Below are positions 1 through 8,670 of a DNA stretch of 64,000 nucleotides, piece by piece. Within the stretch, counting starts at the first letter, position 1. Each line of letters opens with the position of its first letter. The position numbers and the translations under genes are program-made. The stretch lies in the NCBI RefSeq assembly GCF_030818775.1, contig NZ_JAUTAU010000001.1, positions 3,476,001 through 3,540,000 of the forward strand, written 5' to 3'. The notes beneath the pieces are model-generated. The model had not been told where the DNA came from, searched no databases, and was given only the letters and a program-made list of their open reading frames with translations. This DNA comes from Bacillus sp. SORGH_AS_0510. GTDB lineage: Bacteria > Bacillota > Bacilli > Bacillales > Cytobacillaceae.

Positions 1-265
1 TCGCTTTTTCGCTAGGACGACCTTCACGTTTAATAAAGCCTCCGGGAATTTTTCCGACTGCATATAAACGCTCTTCGTAGTTTACAGTTAATGGGAAAAA
101 ATCGAGATTTTTCGGCTCTTTTGAAGCTGTAGCTGTACTTAATACTGCTGTATCTCCATAGCGGACCATAACCGCGCCATTAGCTTGTTTAGCTAACTGT
201 CCAATTTCAACTGTTAATTTTCGGCCTGCCCATTCCATAGAATATTCATGTTTCGTTTGTTCCAT
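1..265 (-). CDS. pnpA: Polyribonucleotide nucleotidyltransferase (PNPase), N-terminal part only
   Basis: Partial gene: only the first 88 codons lie in the window and the rest runs off the left edge. The reading frame starts at ATG (263-265) behind a GAGAGGGG Shine-Dalgarno and encodes [20 protein letters not shown] followed by a typical first RNase PH-like domain, including GDTAVLSTA and [15 protein letters not shown]. PNPase is the phosphorolytic 3'-5' exoribonuclease of mRNA decay. It lies downstream of rpsO, the classical rpsO-pnp arrangement. The 250 nt between the rpsO terminator and this start show no clear promoter to me. Confidence 0.93.
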   Translation of the reverse strand, partial: MEQTKHEYSMEWAGRKLTVEIGQLAKQANGAVMVRYGDTAVLSTATASKEPKNLDFFPLTVNYEERLYAVGKIPGGFIKREGRPSEKA

Positions 266-514
266 ATTTGAACCCCTCTCTATCTAAATCACTTTAGGAT
301 GATGATGCGAAGAATTTACCACTCGCTGTTATCATCTTTCTAAATCTTCCTAATATAAAAAAAGCCATAAAAGCTTATGTTATCAATTTCAAATTAGTAT
401 TAGTATGCACATAAAAGTCTTGACTTAAAATATGTATGAAAAATTCTTTGCTCTTCTTAATTTTCCCTAAAGTCAGCCCAACATTTTAGGACTACTACTT
501 TATTTTTTAACCTA

Positions 515-540
515 ATAAAAAAGCGGGATAAATCCCGCTT
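515..540 (-). terminator. Intrinsic terminator after rpsO
   Basis: On the minus strand the stem AAGCGGGAT/ATCCCGCTT (521-540) is followed by TTTTATTAGG. It lies 7 nt after the rpsO stop and separates rpsO from pnpA, so pnpA expression needs read-through or its own promoter. Confidence 0.85.
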
Positions 541-547
541 CTGTAGA

Positions 548-904
<357 letters not shown>

Positions 905-910
905 TATTTA

Positions 911-939
911 AGAATACATCTTTTTACGTCAAAAAGCAA
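911..939 (-). promoter_or_regulatory. Putative SigA promoter of rpsO
   Basis: Minus-strand -35 TTGCTT (934-939), 17-nt spacer, -10 TATTCT (911-916). A TTGACG inside the spacer could be an alternative -35 with a different -10, so the exact elements are uncertain. Confidence 0.45.
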
Positions 940-988
940 GTCGAAACCAAATTTTATTGTATGAAAAACTTTGATAATAGCAGTATTA

Positions 989-1942
989 TCATGAAGATTG
1001 TCGATTCGTTTCAAAATATTCTAATGCCCTTTGCTTATCTTTTTCTATTTGGGCTACTAGTTCTTGTATTCCGGAGAACTTTTGTTCTTTTCGCAAATAA
1101 AGGTGCCACTCAACGACAACTTCTTCACCATAAATTTCCTGATTAAATTCAAATAAATGAACTTCAACGGAAAGCTTTAATGCTTCTTTATTAAATGTTG
1201 GTTTATAGCCGACATTGCATACACCGTTATACCAGTTGCCATTCACCTTCATCTTAACAGCATACACACCCAAAGGTGGGATGATATATTCTTCGTTCAG
1301 GCCTATATTTGCTGTCGGAAAACCAATGGTCCTCCCACGCTTATCTCCATGAATCACTTGACCAGTTGTAAAATAATATCTTCCAAGTAGTTCAGGCAGT
1401 TCATCTACTCTGGCTTCATTAAGCAGCTGACGAATTCTTGTTGAACTTACTTTCTCCTCGCCCAAAGTAAGTTTTGGTACAACAGAATAAGAAAATTGAT
1501 CTCTTGCATGAAAAGGCAGGGTCTCCATAGTCCCTTTGCCCATTCTTCCATAAGAGTAATCAAACCCTGCAACCACATGCTTTACGTTTAACTCAATGAT
1601 ATATTGATCAATAAATTCTTGCGGGAGTAGGTTGGCAAACTCAGGTGTAAAATGGACAATAAATAAATAGTCTACACCAAGTTCCTCAAGAATTTTAATT
1701 TTATCAGATAAGGGCGTTATATATTGTACATGCTTCTTGTTCTTTCCCAACACAACAGAGGGATGCGGATCAAAAGTCATAACTGCACTTCGAAGCCCCT
1801 TCTCTTTTGCTTGTTTTATTGCCTCAAGAATTACTTGTTGATGTCCTCGATGTACACCATCAAAATAGCCCAATGCTATTGCTAGAGGAGGAAAATCGTT
1901 GCTTGCTATGTTATAAGGAAAACTAAGCCGTTTGACTTCCAA
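989..1942 (-). CDS. ribF: Bifunctional riboflavin kinase / FMN adenylyltransferase
   Basis: Converts riboflavin to FMN and FMN to FAD in the cytoplasm (called ribC in B. subtilis). The 317-residue length is normal. The N-terminal nucleotidyltransferase domain shows GYFDGVHRGH with the HxGH nucleotide motif at residues 31-34 and SSTRIR near 165. The C-terminal flavokinase domain starts at GRTIGFPTANIG near 205. The start codon is TTG at 1940-1942, 6 nt behind AAAGGTGAG. It follows truB with a 32-nt gap and ends just upstream of the rpsO promoter region. Confidence 0.96.
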   Translation of the reverse strand: MEVKRLSFPYNIASNDFPPLAIALGYFDGVHRGHQQVILEAIKQAKEKGLRSAVMTFDPHPSVVLGKNKKHVQYITPLSDKIKILEELGVDYLFIVHFTPEFANLLPQEFIDQYIIELNVKHVVAGFDYSYGRMGKGTMETLPFHARDQFSYSVVPKLTLGEEKVSSTRIRQLLNEARVDELPELLGRYYFTTGQVIHGDKRGRTIGFPTANIGLNEEYIIPPLGVYAVKMKVNGNWYNGVCNVGYKPTFNKEALKLSVEVHLFEFNQEIYGEEVVVEWHLYLRKEQKFSGIQELVAQIEKDKQRALEYFETNRQSS

Positions 1943-1974
1943 TTGAAACTCACCTTTTCTATACCGTAACCTTA

Positions 1975-2898
1975 TTATTCATTTCGCAATACCTTGACAG
2001 GTTTAAGAAGGCCTGGCTTACTAGGATGTTTGGCGTAAATGGCAAGAGCCAGTCCATCTTCCGTCTCAGCGATAATCGGTCCGTTAGTTGTTTTTAAATG
2101 GTCAGGTATCTGCAATACTGCTCCATTTTTCACTTTCTCTGCTACTTTATCATTAATCTTTAATTTCGGCAAATAAGAAAGTGCGGTCTCTAACGGCCTT
2201 AAAACGTTTGAAATTTCTCCCGCCTCCATCAGCTTCTCGACATCTTCAAATGTTAGGCAATCTTCTAACGTAAAGGCCGCCGACTGGATTCTTATTAGTT
2301 TAGACATGTGTGCAGGGTATCCTAATTTTTCACCAATCATGACTGCTAAGGTGCGAATATAAGTCCCTTTACTGCAACTAACTCTAAAACGAAAACGTAC
2401 TGTTTCACCTGAAAATTCTGTCCGATCATCCAGTAGTTCAATTGAATATATCGTTACCATCCTAGAAGGGCGTTCTACTTCAATACCTTTTCGAGCATAC
2501 TCGTACAGACGTACCCCTCCAACCTTTACGGCTGAAAACATCGGTGGGGTTTGTTCAATTTCTCCCGTCAAGGAATCAAGGACCATTTGAATTTCTTCTC
2601 GACGAATGGTTCGGTCCACATCTTTTTTTGCAACCACTTCACCGGATGCATCTTCCGTTGTGGTAGAGAAACCAATCGTAACTTCTCCTTCGTATGCTTT
2701 TCCAGCGTCTGTAATATACTCAGCAACTTTGGTTGCCTTCCCTATACAAATTGGGAGAACACCCGTTACATCCGGATCAAGTGTTCCTGTATGTCCCACT
2801 TTTTTTGTTTTTAAAATCTTTCTTAGTTTAAAAATACAATCATGGGAAGTCAGCCCCGCAGGTTTGAATAATGGTAATATACCTTCCACCTTATTCAC
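1975..2898 (-). CDS. truB: tRNA pseudouridine(55) synthase
   Basis: Makes the universal pseudouridine 55 in the tRNA T-loop. The 307-residue protein has the catalytic motif HTGTLDP with Asp41, an N-terminal LFKPAGLTSHD, and a C-terminal PUA-like region. Translation most likely starts at GTG 2896-2898 behind GGAG. A second GTG four codons later, behind another GGAG, is an alternative. A strong intrinsic terminator ends only about 20 nt upstream of this start, so expression of truB and ribF seems to depend on read-through from rbfA or on a promoter hidden inside rbfA. Confidence 0.96.
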   Translation of the reverse strand: MNKVEGILPLFKPAGLTSHDCIFKLRKILKTKKVGHTGTLDPDVTGVLPICIGKATKVAEYITDAGKAYEGEVTIGFSTTTEDASGEVVAKKDVDRTIRREEIQMVLDSLTGEIEQTPPMFSAVKVGGVRLYEYARKGIEVERPSRMVTIYSIELLDDRTEFSGETVRFRFRVSCSKGTYIRTLAVMIGEKLGYPAHMSKLIRIQSAAFTLEDCLTFEDVEKLMEAGEISNVLRPLETALSYLPKLKINDKVAEKVKNGAVLQIPDHLKTTNGPIIAETEDGLALAIYAKHPSKPGLLKPVKVLRNE

Positions 2899-2916
2899 TC
2901 CATTCTCCGTAATATT

Positions 2917-2949
2917 AGAAAAAAATGGATAGACAATTGTCTATCCATT
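2917..2949 (-). terminator. Intercistronic intrinsic terminator between rbfA and truB
   Basis: A perfect 26-nt palindrome, AATGGATAGACAA/TTGTCTATCCATT (2924-2949), is followed on the minus strand by seven Ts. It lies 30 nt after the rbfA stop and about 20 nt before truB. Confidence 0.85.
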
Positions 2950-2979
2950 CTCACTTTAAATTTCTGCTTGTTTTTGAAT

Positions 2980-3354
2980 TTATTCTTCGTCATTCTTTTC
3001 CATCGGTTTATCATCATCCGTATGCAATTGATGTAGAAGTGTTTCAATTCGATTTCCATAATCGATTGATTCATCCCATTCAAAAATAATTTCAGGTGTT
3101 TTTCGCAGGCGAATACGGTGGCCAATTTCTGTCCTGATAAAGCCTTTTGCTTTCGCTAAGCCTTTTAACGTATTCTCCTTTTGTTCATCGTCACCTAACA
3201 CAGAAATAAATACTTTTGCTTGTTGCAAATCCCCTGTTACTTGAACGTCAGTAACCGTCACAAAGCCGATCCGAGGATCTTTTATCTTACGGCCGATGAT
3301 GTCACTAAGTTCTTTTTTCATTTGTTCTCCAACACGATTCGCTCTGTGGCTCAT
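2980..3354 (-). CDS. rbfA: 30S ribosome-binding factor A
   Basis: A KH-fold cold-shock factor that binds the immature 30S subunit near the 16S 5' end and helps its final maturation. The 124-residue protein begins [16 protein letters not shown] and carries the diagnostic [21 protein letters not shown] and [16 protein letters not shown]. The ATG at 3352-3354 is placed 8 nt from AGAGG. In-frame GTG codons further upstream overlap the ribosome-binding site. Its acidic C-terminal tail after residue 110 is poorly conserved in the family. Confidence 0.96.
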   Translation of the reverse strand: MSHRANRVGEQMKKELSDIIGRKIKDPRIGFVTVTDVQVTGDLQQAKVFISVLGDDEQKENTLKGLAKAKGFIRTEIGHRIRLRKTPEIIFEWDESIDYGNRIETLLHQLHTDDDKPMEKNDEE

Positions 3355-3371
3355 CACATTCACCTCTTAAC

Positions 3372-3653
3372 TTAAAGCCAATCAATCTCGGTGATCGTAC
3401 GTTCTATTTCTGGAAACGAGTCAATTAATTTAAGTGCGTTTTGCAATTCTTGCTCTGTTGATACTCTTGACGAGGTAACAACGACAATGGCTATTTTCGT
3501 CCTTTGCCACACATCTTGGAAATCAACCTCAGAAACAGAAACATTAAATTTCTGTTTAAGACGAGTTAGAATTCTCAACAAAACTGCTCGTTTCTCTTTT
3601 AATGAATGAGCATCATAGATGATACATTCACACTCGGCAACACCTATGATCAT
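3372..3653 (-). CDS. ylxP: DUF503 family protein YlxP
   Basis: A 93-residue conserved protein found between infB and rbfA in Bacillaceae. The sequence [20 protein letters not shown] and the [18 protein letters not shown] core match DUF503. Its start overlaps the infB stop by 4 nt (ATGA), which indicates translational coupling. The biochemical role is not firmly established; the operon context points to ribosome assembly or translation initiation. Confidence 0.9.
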   Translation of the reverse strand: MIIGVAECECIIYDAHSLKEKRAVLLRILTRLKQKFNVSVSEVDFQDVWQRTKIAIVVVTSSRVSTEQELQNALKLIDSFPEIERTITEIDWL

Positions 3654-5968
3654 TTACGTTCAATTTCTTCCATTACGTAGGCTTCAATGATATCTCCTTC
3701 TTTAACATCATTGAAGTTTTTAATGGTAACACCACATTCATACCCTTGTGAAACTTCTTTTGCATCATCTTTGAATCGTTTTAAGGCATCGATTTGTCCT
3801 TCAAAGATAACTACTCCGTTTCGGATCAAGCGGATTCCGCTATCACGAGTAATTTTACCATCCGTAACATAGGAACCTGCAATTGTTCCTACTTTTGAAA
3901 CCTTAAATGTTTGACGGACTTCTGCTTGACCAATAATCTTTTCTTGGAACTCAGGATCAAGCATACCCTTCATGGCTGCTTCAATTTCTTCAATTACTTT
4001 GTAAATGATACGGTGCAGACGAACATCAACCTTTTCAGCTTCTGCAGCACGTTTGGCATTTACATCTGGACGAACGTTAAAGCCGATTACAATTGCATTA
4101 GAAGCAGCTGCAAGACTAATATCCGATTCATTGATTGCTCCAGCACCACTATGAATAATTTTAATGTTAACGCCTTCTACATCTATTTTTTGCAATGAAG
4201 CAGCTACGGCTTCAGCAGAACCTTGAACATCTGCTTTTAGAATGATGTTTAAGTCCTTCATTTCACCTTGCTTCAATTGGTCGAATAGTGTTTCAAGACT
4301 GACAACCGATTTTTCACCACGTTGAGCTACCAAAGCAGTTTGAGCACGTGCTTCCCCAACCTGACGAGCTGTTTTTTCGTCTTCAAATACAACGAAGCGG
4401 TCCCCTGCTTGTGGAACATCATTTAGCCCTGTGATTTCAACTGGTGTTGATGGTCCAGCATCTTTTACGCGGCGGCCTTTATCATTTACCATTGCACGGA
4501 CACGACCAAATGTATTTCCTACTACAATTGGATCACCAATTTTTAATGTACCGTTTTGTACTAGTAATGTAGCGACAGAACCACGACCCTTATCTAATTG
4601 TGCTTCGATTACAGTACCAACAGCATTTCGATTTGGGTTTGCTTTATATTCTTCTACTTCACTTACAAGTAGAATCATTTCAAGCAATGTATCGATTCCT
4701 TCACCAGTTTTCGCAGAAAGTGGTACAAAGATAGTATCTCCACCCCAAGCTTCTGCTACTAATCCATGTTCAGTCAATTCCTGCATAACACGATCTGCAT
4801 TTGCAGCTTCTTTATCCATCTTATTTACAGCTACAATAATTGGAACTTCCGCTGCTTTTGCATGGTTAATGGCTTCAACGGTTTGTGGCATAACACCATC
4901 ATCTGCTGCTACCACAAGAATGGTAATATCAGTGATCTTAGCCCCACGAGCACGCATCGTTGTAAATGCAGCGTGTCCAGGTGTATCAAGGAAAGTGATT
5001 TTCTTTCCATTTTCAACTACTTGATAGGCACCGATATGCTGGGTAATACCTCCAGCTTCTCCTTCAGTAACCTTTGTATTACGAATAGAGTCAAGAAGGG
5101 TTGTTTTACCGTGGTCAACGTGACCCATAATTGTTACTACAGAAGGTCTTTCCACTAAATCTTCTGCTGTATCTTCAGTGAAATAAACTTCAAGATCTGT
5201 TGTGTCAATTTTAATTTCTTCTTCCACTTCGACACCATATTCACTTGCAATCAATTCAATAGCATCTTTATCCAAGACTTGGTTGATGGTAGCCATTACA
5301 CCAAGCATAAACAGCTTTTTAATAATTTCTGAAGGTTCACGATAGATTTTTTTTGCCAGTTCTCCCACAGTTAGAGACTCACTAAAAGTAATTTTAGCAG
5401 GAAGCTCTTTTTCCTTTTTCTTCTGCGGCTGTGCTTGCTGAACTGGCGTATGAGCCTTCTTCTTGTTATTGTTATTACGGTTATTACGATTTTGGTTATT
5501 ATTATAAGGCTTAGCCTTAGCTTTATCTGCATTGCTGAAGACTTTGTTTTCTTTTGATTGATATTCTTGGTTCTGTTTTTTGCCTTCACCCGCTTTTGGT
5601 GGAGAGACTACTTTCACCTTACTTGGAGCAGGAGATTTATCTGCAGCTTCCTCAAACGCTTTAGGTGCATTTTTAGACTGTACATGTGTTTTTTGCCCAG
5701 ACTGTGCCGCTCTTTGATTTGAACGTTGTTGTTGTTGAGCAGGACGTCCATTTGAACGTTGTTGCTGCCCGCCGCTCGTTTGTTTTTGTTGAGTATTCGC
5801 ATTATTTTCTTTCTTGTTAAATGTCGCATCAAGTTTTTTTACGTCTGCATCTTCTATTGTTGCCATATGGTTAGAAACCTCTATATTCATTTCTTTTAGT
5901 TTTGTAATAATTTCTTTACTTGAAATGTTGTGTTTTTTTGCGTATTCATATACACGGATTTTACTCAT
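3650..5968 (-). CDS. infB: Translation initiation factor IF-2
   Basis: A GTPase that delivers fMet-tRNA to the 30S P site and promotes subunit joining. Of 772 residues, 1-50 form the short N-terminal domain, and about 51-190 are a low-complexity linker rich in Gln, Asn and Lys. A second IF2_N domain spans about 191-245, then the G domain with GHVDHGKT at 282-289, DTPGH and NKMD, followed by domains II-IV. The ATG at 5966-5968 lies behind GGGGGTG. It is the largest gene of the rimP-nusA-ylxR-ylxQ-infB operon and overlaps ylxP by 4 nt. Confidence 0.98.
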   Translation of the reverse strand: MSKIRVYEYAKKHNISSKEIITKLKEMNIEVSNHMATIEDADVKKLDATFNKKENNANTQQKQTSGGQQQRSNGRPAQQQQRSNQRAAQSGQKTHVQSKNAPKAFEEAADKSPAPSKVKVVSPPKAGEGKKQNQEYQSKENKVFSNADKAKAKPYNNNQNRNNRNNNNKKKAHTPVQQAQPQKKKEKELPAKITFSESLTVGELAKKIYREPSEIIKKLFMLGVMATINQVLDKDAIELIASEYGVEVEEEIKIDTTDLEVYFTEDTAEDLVERPSVVTIMGHVDHGKTTLLDSIRNTKVTEGEAGGITQHIGAYQVVENGKKITFLDTPGHAAFTTMRARGAKITDITILVVAADDGVMPQTVEAINHAKAAEVPIIVAVNKMDKEAANADRVMQELTEHGLVAEAWGGDTIFVPLSAKTGEGIDTLLEMILLVSEVEEYKANPNRNAVGTVIEAQLDKGRGSVATLLVQNGTLKIGDPIVVGNTFGRVRAMVNDKGRRVKDAGPSTPVEITGLNDVPQAGDRFVVFEDEKTARQVGEARAQTALVAQRGEKSVVSLETLFDQLKQGEMKDLNIILKADVQGSAEAVAASLQKIDVEGVNIKIIHSGAGAINESDISLAAASNAIVIGFNVRPDVNAKRAAEAEKVDVRLHRIIYKVIEEIEAAMKGMLDPEFQEKIIGQAEVRQTFKVSKVGTIAGSYVTDGKITRDSGIRLIRNGVVIFEGQIDALKRFKDDAKEVSQGYECGVTIKNFNDVKEGDIIEAYVMEEIERK

Positions 5969-5987
5969 ATTTTCACCCCCGCTAGAT

Positions 5988-6290
5988 TTAATCGAGCAAC
6001 GTTACCAGTTTTTTTGCAAATCCATCATCCAAAATAGCTACAACAACGCGGGCTTCCTTGCCAATTGCTTGACCTAGAAGATGACGATCTTCCACCATTT
6101 TTATAGGAACTTGATAGGAATTACATTTATCTGAAATTTTTTTAGTCGTATTTGCAGATGCATCCGCGGCTAATAAAACGAGCTTTGCTTTTCCATTTCT
6201 GATTTCTTTTAAGGCAAGCTCCTCACCCGATATAATTTTACGCGCTCGATTGGCCAAGCCAAGCAATGACATCCATTGATTTTGTTTCAT
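5988..6290 (-). CDS. rplGA: L7Ae-family RNA-binding protein YlxQ (RplGA)
   Basis: A 100-residue L7Ae/L30e-fold protein with the segments [17 protein letters not shown] and [17 protein letters not shown]. The family binds kink-turn RNA and is non-essential in B. subtilis. It sits 8 nt downstream of the ylxR stop and 19 nt upstream of infB, the standard nusA operon position. The ATG at 6288-6290 has an AGAAGGAGA Shine-Dalgarno at the end of ylxR, so the frameshift in ylxR could alter coupling to this start. Confidence 0.92.
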   Translation of the reverse strand: MKQNQWMSLLGLANRARKIISGEELALKEIRNGKAKLVLLAADASANTTKKISDKCNSYQVPIKMVEDRHLLGQAIGKEARVVVAILDDGFAKKLVTLLD

Positions 6291-6298
6291 TTGGATTG

Positions 6299-6578
6299 TC
6301 AGTTCTCCTTCTCGATTAGCTCAAGTAATTCATCATATATAGAATCATTTATTGAAACCTCTAAATGGTTAGCTAATGTATTTTTCTTCTTGGCTAATAG
6401 GACCGCTTCTTTGTCCATTGAAAGGTATGCTCCTCTGCCGGATTTTTTTCCGGTTAAATCGATGGAAACATCCCCTTCTTTTGAGCGAGACGATGCGAAC
6501 GAGTTCTTTTTTCGGCTTCATTTCACCGGTAGCCACACATTTGCGCATAGGAACTTTTTTTCTTGTGTTCACGATCAT
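6299..6578 (-). pseudogene. ylxR: ylxR (rnpM), interrupted by a 1-nt frameshift
   Basis: YlxR/RnpM is a small RNA-binding protein of the nusA operon, reported to modulate RNase P. The first frame from ATG 6576-6578 (or GTG 6570-6572, better spaced from AGGAGG) encodes the signature KVPMRKCVATGEMKPKKELV. Family similarity then jumps frame at about 6486-6491. The second frame reads SKEGDVSIDLTGKKSGRGAY and continues to a KKKNTLANHLEV region and a stop at 6299-6301. An extra base in the stretch tgagcgagacgatg explains this. Unshifted, the first frame ends at 6369 with 69 codons and a non-homologous tail. The rest of the gene is well preserved, so this is either a very recent mutation or a sequencing error. 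Confidence 0.85.
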
Positions 6579-6590
6579 TCACCTCCTGTA

Positions 6591-7712
6591 TTAGTCCAAG
6601 TCCTCTTCAAAATCGAAATCTGTATCAACTTGATCGTCAAACAGCCTAATTGTTTCTTCACGAGGATAGATGCCTAACTCACGTGCTTCACTTTCTGCTT
6701 TGATATCGATTTTCCAACCGGTTAATTTTGCTGCTAAACGTGCATTCTGTCCGCGTTTACCGATTGCTAATGAAAGTTGATAATCAGGAACAACTACTGT
6801 AGTTGCTTTTTCGTTTTCGTTCACCATAACATCAAGCACTTTAGAAGGGCTTAATGAGTTAGCGACGAACACTACTGGATCATCTGACCATTTCACAATA
6901 TCAATTTTTTCACCTTTTAATTCATTTACAACTGCTTGAACCCTTGTTCCTTTTGGTCCAACACAAGAACCTACTGGATCAACCTCAGGGTTGTCGGAAT
7001 GAACGGAAATTTTCGAACGATCTCCTGCTTCACGAGCAACAGATTTAATTTCTACTGTACCGTCATAGATTTCAGGAACTTCAATTTCAAATAATCGCTT
7101 TAGTAATCCAGGATGAGTTCTAGATACAAAGATTTGTGGGCCTTTAGTTGTTTTTTCCACTTTAGTAATAAAAACTTTGATTCGATCATGCGGTTTGTAA
7201 CGTTCATTTGGCATTTGTTCATTTAAAGGCAATAGTGCTTCAATTTTACCAAGGCTGACATAAATAAACTTAGAGTCAAGTCTTTGTACAATACCCGTCA
7301 TGATATCTTCTTCGCGGTCAATAAATTCAGAATAAATAATCCCTCTTTCAGCTTCTCTAACACGCTGAGTTACCACTTGTTTCGCTGTTTGTGCAGCGAT
7401 TCTTCCGAAGTCTTTTGGAGTTACTTCCATTTCGACTACATCTTCAACCTGGTAATTAGGATTAATGTGTTGGGCATCTGCAAGAGAAATCTCAAGTCGT
7501 GGATCAAATACTTCATCAACCACTTCTTTTCTTGCAAAAACGCGCATGGACCCATTTTGTAAATTCAAATCAATGCGGACATTTTGTGCCTGATTAAAAT
7601 TACGACGGTATGCTGATACCAATGCGGCCTCGATTGCATCAATTAGTATATCTCTGGAAATACCTTTTTCTCTTTCCAGTATTGTAAGAGCATCTAATAA
7701 TTCGCTGCTCAT
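6591..7712 (-). CDS. nusA: Transcription termination/antitermination factor NusA
   Basis: Binds RNA polymerase and nascent RNA and modulates pausing, intrinsic termination and rRNA antitermination. The 373-residue protein has the N-terminal RNAP-binding domain (1-125), an S1 domain around 135-200, and two KH domains with [18 protein letters not shown] and [18 protein letters not shown]. It has the short Gram-positive C terminus without the AR repeats of proteobacteria. Translation starts at ATG 7710-7712 behind GGGGG. It is separated from rimP by 231 nt that contain interspersed repeat A1. Confidence 0.97.
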   Translation of the reverse strand: MSSELLDALTILEREKGISRDILIDAIEAALVSAYRRNFNQAQNVRIDLNLQNGSMRVFARKEVVDEVFDPRLEISLADAQHINPNYQVEDVVEMEVTPKDFGRIAAQTAKQVVTQRVREAERGIIYSEFIDREEDIMTGIVQRLDSKFIYVSLGKIEALLPLNEQMPNERYKPHDRIKVFITKVEKTTKGPQIFVSRTHPGLLKRLFEIEVPEIYDGTVEIKSVAREAGDRSKISVHSDNPEVDPVGSCVGPKGTRVQAVVNELKGEKIDIVKWSDDPVVFVANSLSPSKVLDVMVNENEKATTVVVPDYQLSLAIGKRGQNARLAAKLTGWKIDIKAESEARELGIYPREETIRLFDDQVDTDFDFEEDLD

Positions 7713-7773
7713 TTGCTTGTATCCCCCTACTCTTATTCAATTTTATAATTTATAAGGCTATATTAAATTTGCC

Positions 7774-7905
7774 TATTGATTTCCGCTCCAGGCACGAGCG
7801 GTTCGTGGGTGTTTCGGCGAACCTCCTCGGCGAAACGCGTCTGCGGGGTCTCCCCTGAACACTACTCCCACAGGAGTCTTCGTGCCTTCCGCTCCAATCA
7901 ACAGG
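7774..7905. repeat. Interspersed repeat family A, copy 1 (structured, about 130 bp)
   Basis: Bounded by TTGATTTCCGCTCC on one side and TTCCGCTCCAATCAACAGG on the other, so the ends form both an inverted repeat and a direct TTCCGCTCC repeat. An internal stem pairs AGGCACGA (7790-7797) with TCGTGCCT (7880-7887), and ACTCCCACAGGAGT forms a hairpin. Copy 2 is at 17519-17650 in the same orientation. It resembles a GC-rich repeat I recall as widely dispersed in Bacillaceae genomes; I cannot verify copy number here. It lies inside the rimP-nusA transcription unit. Confidence 0.85.
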
Positions 7906-7943
7906 GTGTTCTATTCACCACTGTTCTTTAACAATGCCATTTA

Positions 7944-8411
7944 TTAAAATACAACAGCAAGTCTTGCGCTTGCTACTTTTTCATATGGAATTTCAATCGA
8001 TTTTTTACGTGTTTTGATTTTTACTTCAATTTTCAAGTGCTGGCCGTCAAATTCAAGTAATTTCCCTTCAAAACCTTTTTCTCCATCAATTGGTTCATAT
8101 GTTTTAACAAAAACATTTTTTCCAATTGCCTTTTCAAAATCTTTTTCTTTTTTCAATGGACGCTCTGCACCCGGTGAGGATACTTCAAGAAAGTAGTTAT
8201 GGGGAATTGGATCCAATGCGTCGAGTTTTTCACTTAGTCGTTCACTGACAAGTCCGCAATCCTCAATATCAACCCCAGTGTCTTTATCGATATATACGCG
8301 AAGGTACCAGTTTTTACCTTCCTTCACATACTCAATTTCCACTAATTCTAAGCCAAGTTCTTGAAAAATTGGTGTAGCCAGCTCTTCTACAACTTCCGTT
8401 ACTTTGCTCAT
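7944..8411 (-). CDS. rimP: Ribosome maturation factor RimP
   Basis: A cytoplasmic factor for 30S subunit maturation, formerly YlxS. The 155-residue protein shows the family core [33 protein letters not shown] and [13 protein letters not shown], followed by the SH3-like C-terminal domain. The ATG at 8409-8411 lies behind GGAGGTAAAG. It is the first gene of the rimP-nusA-ylxR-ylxQ-infB operon. A convincing promoter at 8610-8638 places a roughly 190-nt untranslated leader in front of it. Confidence 0.96.
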   Translation of the reverse strand: MSKVTEVVEELATPIFQELGLELVEIEYVKEGKNWYLRVYIDKDTGVDIEDCGLVSERLSEKLDALDPIPHNYFLEVSSPGAERPLKKEKDFEKAIGKNVFVKTYEPIDGEKGFEGKLLEFDGQHLKIEVKIKTRKKSIEIPYEKVASARLAVVF

Positions 8412-8553
8412 GCTTTACCTCCTTTTCCGATTTATTTCACCCATATTCTATGTAGTTCACGGAAAGTTTTATCAAATAACACTAAAAAACATTTTGTAAA
8501 CAAAACCAAGAAGCTCGACACATTTTTGAGTCCGCAACTCGATTACATAACGA

Positions 8554-8575
8554 AAGAGTGGGTTTCCCCACTCTT
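8554..8575 (-). other. Hairpin in the rimP operon leader
   Basis: The stem AAGAGTGGG/CCCACTCTT has a four-base GAAA loop on the minus strand. It lies about 30 nt downstream of the predicted transcription start. The following bases (TCGTTATG) lack a real T-run, so I do not call it an efficient terminator. A regulatory or mRNA-stabilising leader element is more likely. Confidence 0.6.
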
Positions 8576-8609
8576 GAACACGAGAGTATTTCTTAGTATT
8601 TCCAATAAA

Positions 8610-8638
8610 ACTATACCATAACCATTGTTTTTATGCAA
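8610..8638 (-). promoter_or_regulatory. SigA promoter of the rimP-nusA-infB operon
   Basis: Minus-strand -35 TTGCAT (8633-8638), 17-nt spacer, -10 TATAGT (8610-8615) preceded by an extended TGG. It lies between polC and rimP, about 200 nt upstream of rimP. Confidence 0.75.
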
Positions 8639-8670
8639 ACACAAGGAAGGCTTATCAAAGTTATCCCTAT

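Noticed and set aside
355..385. Second terminator upstream of pnpA
   Set aside because: AAGC..GGCTT followed by Ts has only about five base pairs; insufficient stem.
961..1146. Small plus-strand ORF of 61 codons
   Set aside because: Antisense to the end of ribF, without ribosome-binding site or promoter.
4431..5024. 197-codon plus-strand ORF
   Set aside because: It is antisense to the G domain of infB, has no ribosome-binding site, and its composition follows from the complementary codons.
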